Assembly: GCA_012861695.1 (NCBI GenBank)
Contig: JAAOOA010000148.1
Span: 402,501-466,500 of the forward strand
From: Trematomus loennbergii
Lineage: Eukaryota; Chordata; Actinopteri; Perciformes; Nototheniidae
Length of the DNA: 64,000 nt
Direction of reading: 5' to 3'
The notes under the pieces are model-generated. The model did no database searches. It was not told the DNA's origin and was given only the letters and a program-made list of their open reading frames with translations. Of this stretch, positions 48,331 to 59,816 are shown in pieces; the stretch's first letter is position 1; every line of letters starts with the position of its first letter. The position numbers and the translations under genes were made by a program.

Positions 48331-49479
48331 CCCTAAAAAGTGCTGAAAAGGTTTCACCACCATATGTATGAATTGATGGTTTATTGGTGTTTTCCAGTCT
48401 GGGGATTTTGACCAGATCACACATTCATGCACATGTTAATACAGACTTTTCAGTGACAAGATGAATTGAGGCTAGCCAGCATAGTTGACTGCATTTACTA
48501 ATCTTGAGACATATTTAAGAGCATATTTATCATTCATCAAGCTTCATGAACTGAATCACATGCTAGGCCATTTATCAGGAAGCATTCATGGACTTAATGG
48601 TTGGTAGACGTATAGTTTGCAGGATCCAATAATTGAATCTTGAAACATGTGAACATCATATTTTGTAGACTTTTAATTTGTGAGATCTAAGACGTTAATC
48701 TTTGATCAATCTTGACCGAAGTACTACTAATGTGATCTAGGAAGGTTGTTGACCTTTTCACCTTTAAGTCTTTCAAAGGACCTGGAGATCAAATGAGATC
48801 AAGACCTCGTGCTAAATCCTGAACCTGTCAGTGTCAACAAATCACTTTGGTGTAGAGAACACACAAAGTGGGTCTCATTTATCTTAAACCCACTGTGATG
48901 CATAGTGAATGATGGGGGGGGGGGCAGTTTTCTAAATTAACCCTGGGGGGCTGCAGGCTTTTATCTTTGACCTCGCTGATTGCACTGCAGGATTTACAGG
49001 GCTTTACAGTTCAATCGCCCACTGATTGTGGTGCATGTAATTTATAGGGTGTTGGTAGGATGCCCGACTGTGGACTGAAATCCTATTAGTTTGACTTGTT
49101 TTTGTAATCGTTAGCGTTGTGAGCCCACACAGAGAGAGGATTCAATCGTTTCCAATGACTAACACGGGTACTGAATGATTTGCAACACCTCATCATCATC
49201 ATCATCATCATCATCCTCCACAGCAGAGTAATGTTTGACAGTCTGGATGACGTACTTAGGTGTGTTTAAAGTGTGAAAATGATCCAGCAACATAAGAGCA
49301 TTTTACGGGGGCCGACGGGTGCAAAACACGCTCAAACACCACAAAACTTTTACATTAGGAATAACCCGCTGCACTTTCAAAAACTATGCAATTATTAAAA
49401 CACAAATGTGCCAAAACAGATGAAGAAATATCTTCAGACACTTGACAACACGTGGGCAGCATCTAGAAAACATGTAATT
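48331..49479. other. Unique intergenic DNA
   Basis: G13 run near 48911-48924 and (ATC)8 at 49190-49214. No gene recognised. Confidence 0.5.
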
Positions 49480-49640
49480 AAGATAAGATAAGATGTACTT
49501 TATTGATCCCAATGTGGGAAATGTTTGTGTTGCAGCAGTATAAAAAGAAATAACAATGAAAAGTACTGTTGAATTTACAAATTAACAATAACAAGATATA
49601 AAGCAAGGTATTATAAATACATAAGTATGTGACAGATGGA
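49480..49640 (-). mobile_element. LINE-type 3' tail with TAAGA repeats
   Basis: AAGATAAGATAAGATGTAC then TTTATTGATCCCAATGTGGG and GTTTGTGTTGCAGCAGTATA, the reverse complement of a non-LTR 3' end. It is homologous to 24580-24640. Confidence 0.7.
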
Positions 49641-49647
49641 ATATGAA

Positions 49648-50131
49648 AGTGGACCTATCATGCTATATTTGAATAATATAGTGTAGGACCATACCTATAT
49701 AAGGCATATTTATACTTTTTTTTTCAAAATACCAAACGATCATGCATTTAGCCATGCCTCATTTTGCTCTATTTGACAATTTCTAGCTCTGTTTTAGCAA
49801 GGGCAGATTCAGTGAGAACAGCACAACCTACAGGCCTGGCATATGTACTACAGCGTCTCCAGCGCTTTCGAACGGCAATGGCCGTGGCTGTCTCCTCCTG
49901 ATTGGTGGAGTTGGCCCAATAGCCGTAGCGCCACTTTCCTGATGTCAGGAAAGTGTTCAAATCTGGATCAGTTTTTATCAGATCCGTTGCAGCCCCTTTA
50001 TAGAGATTTGGGTATGGAGGAAAATAGAGAGGGTTGTGTTTTCTGACACTTGGTGAGTTCCCTGGAACACCGGGGACACATATTCATGTATAAAAGACGT
50101 ACAAAAGTGCATTTTGCATGATAGGTCCCCT
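49648..50131 (-). mobile_element. B-family TTAA MITE, copy 3
   Basis: 484 bp; TTAA at 50132-50135 on the right, degraded to GAAA on the left. Ends GTGGACCTATCATGC and GCATGATAGGTCCCCT are inverted. It carries GTGGCGCTA-type CpG-rich middle in reverse (AATAGCCGTAGCGCCAC) as in the copy at 17 kb. Confidence 0.87.
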
Positions 50132-50135
50132 TTAA

Positions 50136-51190
50136 AATATTAAACTGAGTATATAAATGTAAAATGTTCAGTGAGATTGTATTCCAAGAGAAACTATGGT
50201 TGCCTAAAGTATGCGCAGGGTTTACTAAAATCGCTGCATAAACGAAAAAACACAAATCGATCTACGGGGGGTTATGAAGTTGGCCACTATCTCTGGAAAA
50301 TGACTTGACTGTACATTTGATCGGCTCATTTTAACAACGTGATCACATGGTTCATTCAGATATGATTGGAGATCTGCTGTAAGCTAGCTAGCAACCAACA
50401 TAGCTAACCTAGTCATTTTTCAAATATACTCTCAAACAGTTACAGTTATGAAAAAGACTAACTCTCCAAATAATGACAGTGTTCTGCCAACAACATGCGC
50501 ATGTGTTTCGTTCAAGTTGCTTGTGTTTTGGCCGATTTTTGCATTTTTCGAATGGAAATGTTTTGGGCCGTTGTAGTGCAGACACAACACTCAGTATACT
50601 ACAGAAAATAATATTCATTACCAATCCATCTGTATGCAATCTTTAAACCACTACTGGACCCATATGGTGGTTATTGCATGCTCAGAAGACACTTCGTAAT
50701 AATCCTTATCTGCTCTAAACACACAACACTACTATCAGGTTCATGCGTTTGTGTATATTTGCGTGTGAGTGTTTAGGCGGGAGATAAGGATAAAAGCTCA
50801 TACTTCACGCTGCTAATGAAAACGTTTGGCATGTGTGTGTTTATTTGCCGCAGTTTGTGTATCTCGTTTTCCTGCGAGCTCTCCGCCTCTCAGACAGATC
50901 CTCGCTCGAGCTGCCATTGTAATTATTATTTACTGATTTGTAATTGCTTGTTGAGTCTCACAGGGCCTGCTTGTAATCACACTCATTCTCCTGTAAAGTA
51001 ATTGTTTCAGTTTAAACTAGGGTTGGCTGTACTGGATACAGAGTCTGCTGCACTGTTTTAAACTGTTATGAGGTTACATTGTGTGTGGAAATCCTGATGT
51101 GCTGTTTGATTATATTACTGAATACTCTCCTGCTTGGAATCCCATGCACTAACCCTGCCTCCTAACAAATAGTTTAGAAATAATTAATCT
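50136..51190. other. Unique DNA with a candidate regulatory block
   Basis: 50765-51005 contains GGAGATAAGGATAAAAGC, CTGCTAATGAAAACG, TTGTAATTATTATTTACTG and TTTGTAATTGCTTG. No repeat and no coding signature. Resembles a homeobox- and GATA-bound enhancer by motif content only. Confidence 0.4.
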
Positions 51191-51435
51191 GGTTAGGGTT
51201 AGGGTTAGGTTAGGTTTGGGGTTAGGGTTAGGGTTAGGGTTAGGGTTGTGTTTGTAGTAAATGTAATGACACCAGATAATCAACATTATAAGAAGAGAGT
51301 TTTATCAAACACATCCAATAGTGGATATCTACTGATAAAGGTATTTAGTTGAGTTAGGGTTAGGGTCCTTGTTAGGGTTAGGGTTAGGGTTACTGTAAGG
51401 GTTAAATAAGTACAACTTTTTTTAGGGTTAGGGTT
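51191..51435 (+). repeat. Interstitial telomeric repeat clusters (TTAGGG)n
   Basis: Three clusters: 51191-51248 (about nine units with GGTTTGGGG variants), 51353-51412 (about seven units) and 51421-51435 (two units), separated by ~100 bp and ~10 bp of unrelated AT-rich DNA. All have the same orientation. Confidence 0.92.
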
Positions 51436-52396
51436 TTACGTGAACAAAACAAAAATCACATTTGATTATATATTTGTAATTATATTATATCATTTTTATA
51501 TTATTTTTGTATAATTATATTTCATTATGGAATGTATTTTGTATTTATTTAATTGTGATATACAACCAAAATAAGATTATTTAAGAAGCTTAAAACATGA
51601 TTGTACCGAAGAATTGCATTGTTATTATATTTTTATTTATTAGTATTTTATTTATTTATTTATTTTTTATTTTTATTGTTTATTTATTATTTTATTTATT
51701 CATTTCGTTTTTATTTTTTAATTGATATCCTTGTGCTTCCCAGTGTTGACCAAACAAAAGCTCTGAATTAAAAGTTACAGGTGTATTTAGTTTGGATTTT
51801 TCATTTTCAATCTAATGAATTGTATCTAAACATGTTTTTTTTAATAATCCAACAAATACTTTACCCAGCCATGTTTGTGTTTGTGATTGAAGACCAGTAT
51901 CTAAACACACCAAGGTCATGTTTGTTTGTAATGGTATCAACCTTGAGCTAACGCTAACTCTGCGTTGGAAACAGGAAATGGAATTCCCTTTTCCATGACA
52001 GAGACACTTTGCCAGTAAACATTATGCATTATCCCCTGCAATTATGTTCATCTAAAATGTATTTGGGAAATCAGATTATTAAGCGTCTCAATGTTTCCTC
52101 ATCGATACAAGTCTTTCCACATCTCTCTTTCCTTCACTTCAACACAAGAAAGCCAATGAGTTTCTGACCCGAAACAGAACTGAGCCGAACAGCTGATTTG
52201 ATCATTACTGCGCAGTAGTTGTTTAGAACGAGACAGAAGGAAAATGGATGAGGTTGTGAGAAAAAGAGAAAACAGCCAATGAGAAAATGGAGAAAACAGA
52301 AATAATGGCCTGACAGCGAACGCTAAAGGATGGCTATTAGCCAAATACCACTTTGCAACTTCATCAATATTTCAACGGCATGTTAAAGGCTCAGCA
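51436..52396. other. AT-rich DNA
   Basis: 51440-51730 is extremely AT-rich with TTTATTTATTTATTTA runs. No gene recognised in the remainder. Confidence 0.55.
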
Positions 52397-52480
52397 CCTC
52401 CCTCCCTCCCTCCCTCCTCACTCCCTCCCTCCCTCCTCCCTCCTTCCTCCCTCCCTCCCTCCCTCCCTCCCTCCCTCCTT
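52397..52480. repeat. (TCCC)n polypyrimidine microsatellite
   Basis: TCCC units with a few TCC and TTCC interruptions; the minus strand has many GGG runs. Confidence 0.96.
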
Positions 52481-52548
52481 CACTTTCACTGGAGGGGGTA
52501 CGAGGAGTAAGATCTAACTGTAAGGAGTTCAACGATTGGTTTAATCCA

Positions 52549-52638
52549 TCGGTGGAAAGTAACTAAATACATTTACTCAAGTACTGTTCTGAAAATATTT
52601 CCACTTTTACTTAAGTAAAGGATCTTCTTCCACCTCTG
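52549..52638 (+). mobile_element. G-family mini-element
   Basis: A ~90-bp segment from GGTGGAAAGTAACTAAATAC to CTTCTTCCACCTCTG. Both ends are of the GGTGG(G)AAGTAA / CCACCTCTG type, so it looks like an internally deleted element. Confidence 0.55.
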
Positions 52639-52995
52639 TTGTGATTGGTCAAGCGCTTAGAGATGTCCCGCCCCCTTAGCCTATCAAGCACAATGTGTTG
52701 CGGTGCCAGCCAATAGAAGCGTGAGTGTTACATAATGATGTCAATATTTACCAGAAGTAAACAACGGAGTCAAATGGAGGCGTTTCAGGCAGTGGGGAAA
52801 CCCAATAAAACATAATAGGGTATGTTTAATACTTCTAATACCACATTTGGGGCTAGGAATAGCATTCTATATTTGGATAGACCTTTTTTCTTTCAGGGAA
52901 CTTTGGGATTGTAGCCTTTGCAGACATTGACATGCACAAAAACCTAAATTACAGGAAAGGGAAAAACCCCAAAATGCAAAGTAGAGTCTCTTTAA
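52636..52995 (-). mobile_element. K-family fragments without array
   Basis: 52636-52830 covers TTGTGATTGGTCAAGCGCTT, GATGTCCCGCCCCCTTAG and GGAGGCGTTTCAGGCAGTG to ATAATAGGGTATGTTTAA. 52896-52995 is a second terminal piece with TAGCCTTTGCAGACATTGAC and AGTAGAGTCTCTTTAA. Confidence 0.75.
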
Positions 52996-54488
52996 GTAGG
53001 AATCTGAGTACTTCTTGCACTACTGGCTGAATCTCTTTTGTCTCATGTATGCAATAGACAAAGAGTCCACCATCATCCTCGTTGCTTTTTGCTTCATCCT
53101 GTTATTTCGCCTCAGGACAAACTTCCATGATTCACTCCTGACCAGTCCCACGTGCACCTTCAAAACAAAAGTGAATCCTCGCTGCTCCTGACTCACCTCT
53201 CGCCTTCAATCTTCAGACTCTTGTGTTCTGTAGGATGCACACAACACAACACAACACCTCTCTCTTTACTTGTTTTAGGGTCTCTTATAGTCCTAATTCT
53301 TATCGATTTCCCCGCAGCCACTTTGGGACAGTGCTGCCTCGAGTGAATGAGAGAAATTACCTGCAACACTGAGATGAAACAGTCATTTGCTCCGAACTGA
53401 AGCCAGGCTCAGTCCAGCAATCAAGCAGCAAATCCACATTTTCTGCTGAGCCCAGGATCCAAACCTTCCCATTTCTCTCTGTGTCCCTCCGAGGAAACAT
53501 AAGCACCCCGCATCTTTGCGCCTTAGCGGTATTTACGACGGCTTGTCTCGCAGGGATTGGGGATAAAGGAGTCAATCCTCTCTAATTGGTCACACCTACG
53601 CTGAGAGGTACGTGGCAGGTATTGTTGAGCAGGCCTTTCATCAAGTGAAATTATTTAATGGACTGGGCTCAGTGTGTGTGGCAGTGAGGGAGTAATTGTG
53701 GCTTTGGACGGGGATGAGTTGCACGCAAATGCACTTTAGCAAATATGGAGGACCTTGCACACTGACGGAGCTTTACAGAGACGGACACAATGAATACATG
53801 CACTTTACAAGGAGAACATACATGTCATGTGCACACAAAAGCCTGATTATAGACCACTAACAGTCAGGTAGATAAAGACGGTAAGTGTCTGTTTTACAAC
53901 TGAATAATGAGTTGTTTGTAGATGTAAATACAGGGATTATTATAATTAATGTGCTTGTTATATTTGAAGAGTTTCATGACGTACAGTATGTAAAGGTCAA
54001 AAGCTACAGTAGCTATAAAATGTTTCCTAATTACTAACTACAGCAAACTCAGAGTGATGGGGTTATGACTTAAGATTAATCACTACTGTAACGTATTCTA
54101 AAAGAAAGGAAATAGCCTCTGTAGATATAACAAAATAAATTAAGAAATCATTTAAAGTTTCCTGTCGTTCTGGTATATGTCATTTTGAATGTTTAATTCT
54201 ATATCAGAATTAAACAGAAGAAATACAAGCGGTAGAATTTGTAAACTTGATTATGAAATTAAGCATAATCATATAATTATCAGGAAAGACAGGCTTCACT
54301 TTCCTACCAGCAACAATATTCAAAGTATGATATTTGTTCAAGTCACATGGTTTAAAAAAGTCAGTTCCAACATGTCCATACAAAATATTATATGTAAGTA
54401 ACACACTATTGTAATTTAAAATCATATTTGATGCCTTAACGAGATGAAAAGACATGGTTTGACTGTCTCAAAATGGCTTTATTTTTCA
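52996..54488. other. Unique intergenic DNA
   Basis: No gene recognised. 53620-53770 is repeat-free with AAATTATTTAATGGAC and GGGAGTAATTGTGG motifs; constraint is untested. Confidence 0.5.
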
Positions 54489-54496
54489 CTTTTCAC
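54489..54496. repeat. 8-bp target site duplication, left
   Basis: CTTTTCAC, identical to 55914-55921. An 8-bp duplication is diagnostic of hAT insertion. Confidence 0.93.
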
Positions 54497-55913
54497 CAGA
54501 GGTGGGGACTCGAGTCACATGACTTGACTCGAGTCAGACTCGAGTCGCATATTTTTTACTTGAGACTTGCTTGACTAACATTGATAAAAGACTTGACTTG
54601 ACTTTGACTTGGTATTCATGACTTGAGACTTGACTTAAGCTTGAGACAGATGACTTGAAAGGACTTGACTGTTTAAAATTAAATATTTGCGTTTGTTTTT
54701 GTAGTGAGATATTACGTTTAGTTTTTTCGAAAAATGTGATTGGGTGATTATAGCGCCATGCGCGCAAACCTGGCAACCCACTAGACGGCAGGAGTGTCAG
54801 TTAACATGGCAGCGGCAAGCGTTACTCCACAAATAGTGAAGTTTGGATTCAAGGATTATGTTGTCGATGACGCTAATAAGAAGAGAACAGCGGTATGCAG
54901 GGTCTGCAGCATAAAGATCAGTGACACGACCACCACAACATCCAACTTCATTCGTCACTACAAAAAACCCACAGAGAAAGGTGCGTGAATGTGTTGTGTT
55001 AGCTAGAAAGCTAACGTTAAGTTTAAGCTACGTTAGACTTGGTTTCAAATCGATTAAGCAAAGAGAAGACAAAACGGTAAATGAACACTAGAACCTCAAG
55101 GGATTCATTTTGACTAACCCTGATACTGACGGGCTGTCAGGAGAGGGAGAGAGAGAGAGGGAAAGAGATGCCTCGTTTATTTCCCCTGTGTTATTATCAG
55201 AAGTTACTGTAAACTGTTGAATAATGTAGTTCATCTACTTTTAGTAGTTTGTTTAAATGTTTTAATTATGTTGTTTTTGTTTGTAGAAGTGCATCATTCC
55301 TTGATTTATTGTAAAATGAATCTGAACTTTTTGATCTGTTATGATGATAAACTGAAGCAATTTCTAAATTAACCCAATTAAGTGAGTTTTAAATCGTCCT
55401 ACTTAGTTTATAAGGAAATTATGAAGAGGAACAAATTAAATGATTTGAAAATGATATCTATGTAGGTGCTGACGCTGTTGGCGGTTCTAGTGTTAACAGA
55501 CATTTAAATTAAATATGTGTAATGGCAAATGCCATATATGATTTTCTTACCTGGAATTCTGCCTTTTTGAACAGACTTTTTGATTGAGTCCTAGCTATAT
55601 TGTCTGCAGTTCTAGGGTTAATATGAATCTAATATGATTGTCATCGGTCTAAATTAGATTTCAAATGATTAACTGTGTATGTAATGAAGATCATAGTGTG
55701 GGTTGAATCCATTTTCATAACCACTGTCTTTTAAATGCGGAAACTGGGCTTATTCATCAGAATTTCGTATGACTTGACTTGACTTGACCTGAGCAATGAC
55801 TTGACTTGACTTGCTTGACTCTCACCACAGTGACTTGGGACTTGCTTGATACTTGTAGGTCAAGACTTGAGACTTGCTCATGACTTGCACATGTAGGACT
55901 TACTCCACCTCTG
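54497..55913 (+). mobile_element. hAT transposon, internally deleted, with BED-finger exon
   Basis: 1417 bp between perfect 8-bp duplications. Ends CAGAGGTGGGGACTCGAG and, inverted, CAGAGGTGGAGTAAGTCC agree over the first nine bases. Subterminal regions are packed with GACTTGACTTG/GACTCGAGTC motifs at both ends, plausible transposase-binding sites. Only the 5' coding exon survives; no hAT catalytic domain or dimerisation region is found downstream, so the copy is non-autonomous. Confidence 0.93.
54794..54988 (+). pseudogene. hAT transposase first exon, BED-type zinc finger fragment
   Basis: A 64-codon frame. The better start is probably the second ATG at 54806, in the context AACATGGCAGCG. 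Numbered from the first Met, Cys35 and Cys38 (AVCRVC) and His55 (SNFIRHYKK) match a BED zinc finger, the N-terminal DNA-binding module of many hAT transposases. The final zinc ligand expected four or five residues after His55 is not there. AAAG/GTGCGT at 54977-54986 is a good splice donor, so exon 1 probably ends at 54980 and the codons beyond are intronic. The remaining exons, with the catalytic domain, were lost by internal deletion. It has no function of its own that I can infer; a domesticated ZBED gene is unlikely because intact element ends and target duplication surround it. Confidence 0.75.
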
Positions 55914-55921
55914 CTTTTCAC
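55914..55921. repeat. 8-bp target site duplication, right
   Basis: CTTTTCAC, identical to the left duplication. Confidence 0.93.
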
Positions 55922-56235
55922 TGCTCGTTATCGTCCCGCTGTATAAAACTAGAGTTCAGCACCACACTGTGAGGACAGCTCCCTCACATCATAACTCTTA
56001 GTCCTTTTGAAAGACGCTGTTAGACGGAGAATGGCCCAATAAGGACGGTTGGATCCTCACTTCAGCACCACACACAGTGGACAGCTCCCGTTGAGTTTCA
56101 GCACTCTGGACAGCTCCCTAAATATTGCAGAACACCACAGCTGTCCCGTCAATAATTACAGGGGGAGTGAAACAGCAATATTTTGAGAAAGGTGGGTATA
56201 CATGAGTATGAGTAAGCCAGATATGTTAGTACACA
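55922..56235. other. Unique intergenic DNA
   Basis: A short local repetition is seen: CAGCACCACAC with GGACAGCTCCC occurs at about 55960-55983 and again at 56064-56088. Confidence 0.5.
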
Positions 56236-56830
56236 GTACACACATACTTTACTCAAGTAGAAGTACAGATACTCGTGTTTAAAAATACTCTGGTAAAAGT
56301 AGAAGTACTGAATAAACTTCTTTACTCAAGTCAAAGTAAAGAGGGCTTTGAAATGTACTTAAGTAAAAAGTACCATAACTAGCAGCTGTTTTAAAGAGTA
56401 CCTGACCTCCCTTTATATTAATAGAACAATAATGTCATTGTTAGCTAATGAATGTTTCCATGCTGAACAACGGCAACATGACAACGTTTTAATTGGTCCC
56501 TCTTCTTTAGAGATGACCAGGAAATGATGGATACACGGATCGTGTTCAAATCAATAGGCACGCAATGACTCTAAATAATAATGATCACGCCACCAAACAC
56601 ACATTCAAACTAAAGGAACCAGCCTGTTTGGAAAATGTGAGAAGTAGAAAGTACAGGTATGTGTGTTCAAAATGTAAGAAGTAGAAAGTACAGGTATTTG
56701 TGTTCAACATGTAAGAAGTAGAAAGTACAGGTATTTGGGTTCACAATGTAAGAAGTAGAAAGTACAGGTATTTGTGTTCAACATGTAAGAAGTAGAAAGT
56801 ACAGGTATTTGTGTAAAAGTAAGAAGTCGT
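56236..56830 (-). mobile_element. H-family hAT-like MITE, copy 4
   Basis: Contains TTTACTCAAGTAGAAGTACA, the unique block with ACACGGATCGTGTTC, and a short array; both extreme termini are missing. Confidence 0.8.
56640..56820 (-). repeat. 37-bp minisatellite inside H copy 4
   Basis: About 5 units, the shortest H array. Confidence 0.92.
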
Positions 56831-57734
56831 CAAATATTTTGCTCACAGGCAATAAGCCAAAGCACAGATAGGACATTTTACTGTCCTTAAAGAGCCTCCT
56901 GAACACTCTGTGTAGTTATGAAGCTCTGCTAACGCATGCTAACGTGCAGAGTATCAATGTCAGCAAGAAGCACTGCTCAGCAGCCTTTAAGTTATATTGA
57001 TTACTGCAGTATTATGAATAACGGCAAGCACACCATATTCCAGCTTTTGTCACAGCCTTGTTAATAGGGATTCAGAACATAATGAGCCTATAGGTTAATC
57101 ATCTGAAAGAGAGTATCCTCTTGGGAGCTCAATAAACTTCAGGACAATGTGCCATTGAAACTATACATTTACATAAAAACAATGCAAAGGAAATGGATAT
57201 GAAGGAAATGAAGTATTTATTCTCTCACTGAGCTCAGTCATGTTCATGGGAATCTGCTACAAAGACTTTGAATGTGTTTATGACTGGAAAGGTTGACGTT
57301 ACTGTACAGATGTATATCACAACCCTCTGATGTGGAAACTTCAAGGTCGTACATGTTGGGATCAGTGGTGCAATATCATGTAGTACAGCTGCTCAAGTAT
57401 TGAGTTTAAGATCAATTTGGAGGTACTTACCAAATGCTACTTTATATTTCCGCTCCAGTGTATTTTGAAACCAAGACTATATGTTTGATTTGACTACATT
57501 TAGGTACTTTATAGATTTAGAATATTAGCTTGTGCAAAATATGAAATCAACCAATACACACATATTGACTCCTTGTCCTTTCAGCTGAAAGATATTAACT
57601 TACTTCTTAGTTGCTATCCTTTTCCCTCAACCTATCCTAAGGGAGTGCACGTATGTAGACACGTTAGTTTAGCTGCTATAGGCTTAGACTGTCGGGGGAC
57701 ACCTTACTTCTTCCTTCTGTCTGTCTGTACCTGC
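56831..57734. other. Unique intergenic DNA
   Basis: No gene or repeat recognised. Confidence 0.5.
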
Positions 57735-58322
57735 GTACTCTCATGTTCCCAATAACCCAGCTTCCCCAAATGTATTTTGGTGTCTATATCTACGCCGGGA
57801 TCCTGAGTCGAGGCTGATCCTGAGTCTGAGTCCTGGATCCTCTATCCTGAGTCCTGATCTGAGTCCTGGATCCTCTATCCTGAGTTCTGGATCCTGAGTC
57901 CTGGACTTCGAGTCGTGTCTGAACCTGTCACTGTGGTCCTGCCTGACTCTCATCATGCTGCTTCCTGAAGGCTCCCACAGGATTGTTGACATCCTTGTGG
58001 ATTCATCTTCTTATTATAGACACATGCATTTCCAAACATTTGGTCTACCTATGTTGTAAATATATTATCTCTTTGATTTACACACAGCATCTATTGCACG
58101 TCTGTCCGTCCTGGGAGAGGGATCCCTCCTCTGTTGCTCTCCCTGAGGTTTCTCCCATGTTCCCCTTTAAACTCTGGGTTTCTCTGGAAGTGTTTCCTTG
58201 TACGATGTGAGGGTCTAAGGACAGAGGGGGTCGTATTGTCTGATATTCTGTACAAACTGTGAAGTCCACTGAGACAAATGTAACATGTGTGATATTGGGC
58301 TATATAAATAAACATTGATTGA
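57735..58322 (+). mobile_element. Dispersed retroposon 3' region
   Basis: The run from CATCCTTGTGGATTCATCTT through GTCCTGGGAGAGGGATCC, CTTGTACGATGTGAGGGTC and GATATTGGGCTATATAAATA to AACATTGATTGA is a sequence I recognise as very common in teleost genomes and transcripts, ending in ATTG repeats; the family name is not certain. 57795-57905 is a variable tandem stretch of GAGTCCTGGATCCTCTATC units. AATAAA lies at 58307. No coding capacity. Confidence 0.6.
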
Positions 58323-59212
58323 AACTTTGACTTTTTTAACTTTATTCAAAAACAAAACTTTGCTTTAAACGTCTATTATTTGTTAATGTCTTCCCAAACA
58401 GATTGTTTTTGTGTGGAATTTCCTCCACACCATCGAAACAAGAAAAGACCTCACACTCCGAGTGTTTCGAAGTTTATCTCTTCCAACTCATCCCTCTTTC
58501 TCTGGCCTGAGTACGTTGGACCTGCTCCAGCATCTCTTACTCTTCCAGTACTCTCAGTTCTGGGAACAGGAACAAAGTGAGAGCCGAGCACATACTGTAC
58601 TGTATAGCTATACAAGGACGTGTTTCTGTGGGATCAGCTTGTCTGAGAGCTCAACCAGTAAAACACATAAACACGATGATTGACCAAATGCCAGGAGGAG
58701 TTAAGTATGTGCTATTATAAGTAATAGGTGAGAATATAACCCTGGAAGTGAAGCCATTACAACACTTGTAAAGCTCAAAGCTATAAAAGAAGCAATCTGA
58801 CTCGCAGTATTGCATTTGTTTTGGATATTAGCAGCGTTTACTTATAATTAGACACATCATTTCCCCGGGATGTGTGTCCGTACCTCCCAGACGATTCAGC
58901 ACTTGTTGTCTATATGCAAACACTATGGATGCATTTGTTACAATATGATAATGCAACTCAAAACAGTTCGGATATATCTGAGTTGAAATACATAGTTCAG
59001 ATTCAATGGGATGTGGAAGACGGAATTAGTTTTGAACGACCACTTTGCACATTTTGTTCAATTTTATTATTTCTTAAGTACTGAATAAGAAACGATACAC
59101 CAGCAATTATTGTCCGGCTTATTATTCTTAGTTAGAGAACTTACACTGTCATTTGTAATTAGCATGTGCTGCTTTGTGTTGAATTGACTGTTTATGTATT
59201 TAAATGTTTTCT
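58323..59212. other. Unique intergenic DNA
   Basis: No gene or repeat recognised. Confidence 0.5.
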
Positions 59213-59511
59213 TAACCCTTCTCTTAGGTTTCGGGTCAAATCTGACCGAGTGTTTAATCATAAATATTGTGTTTTCATCCAATTGCCTCAAGACCTTGTT
59301 ATCCTCCACACTAGGCCTCTGGACATATACACTTGATGATCACCACCTGCATTGAATCTTATTCAACAGTGAAACACCCATGATGTTTTGGGTCAGGATG
59401 GACCGCCATAGGAAATGAATGGGTGTGAGTGAATTATGTTCATCCTGCAGATGGAAAACATCTCACACACACACACACACACACACACGCACGCACGCAC
59501 GCACACACACA

Positions 59512-59597
<86 letters not shown>

Positions 59598-59724
59598 ACA
59601 CACAAACACACACAACACACACACACACACACACACACATCTCTTGTGCTTATGTCCCCTCACACCTTCCAGACAAAACAATTGACTCTAAGTTACGGGA
59701 ACCTCTCACTTTCTCGCGCTGTAA

Positions 59725-59756
<32 letters not shown>

Positions 59757-59763
59757 ACACACA

Positions 59764-59815
<52 letters not shown>
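59213..59815 (+). mobile_element. CA-rich piggyBac-like element, copy 2
   Basis: Starts TTAACCCTTCTCTTAGG then GGGTCAAATCTGACCG, the inverse of the terminus at 20548-20557. The following unique part matches 19798-19950. Two CA tracts are included. The right terminus cannot be seen. Confidence 0.6.
59464..59639. repeat. (CA)n with GCAC variants
   Basis: CA tract with two (GCAC)n patches (about 59489-59502 and 59512-59531). Confidence 0.97.

Positions 59816-59816
<1 letters not shown>
59725..59816. repeat. (CA)n microsatellite
   Basis: CA tract with GCAC and CC interruptions. Confidence 0.97.

Noticed and set aside
51191..51435. Chromosome end
   Set aside because: The TTAGGG units are few, interrupted and followed by more than 12 kb of ordinary sequence.
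54794..54988. Host ZBED gene exon
   Set aside because: It lies between intact hAT ends with a perfect target duplication and no downstream coding exons are seen.
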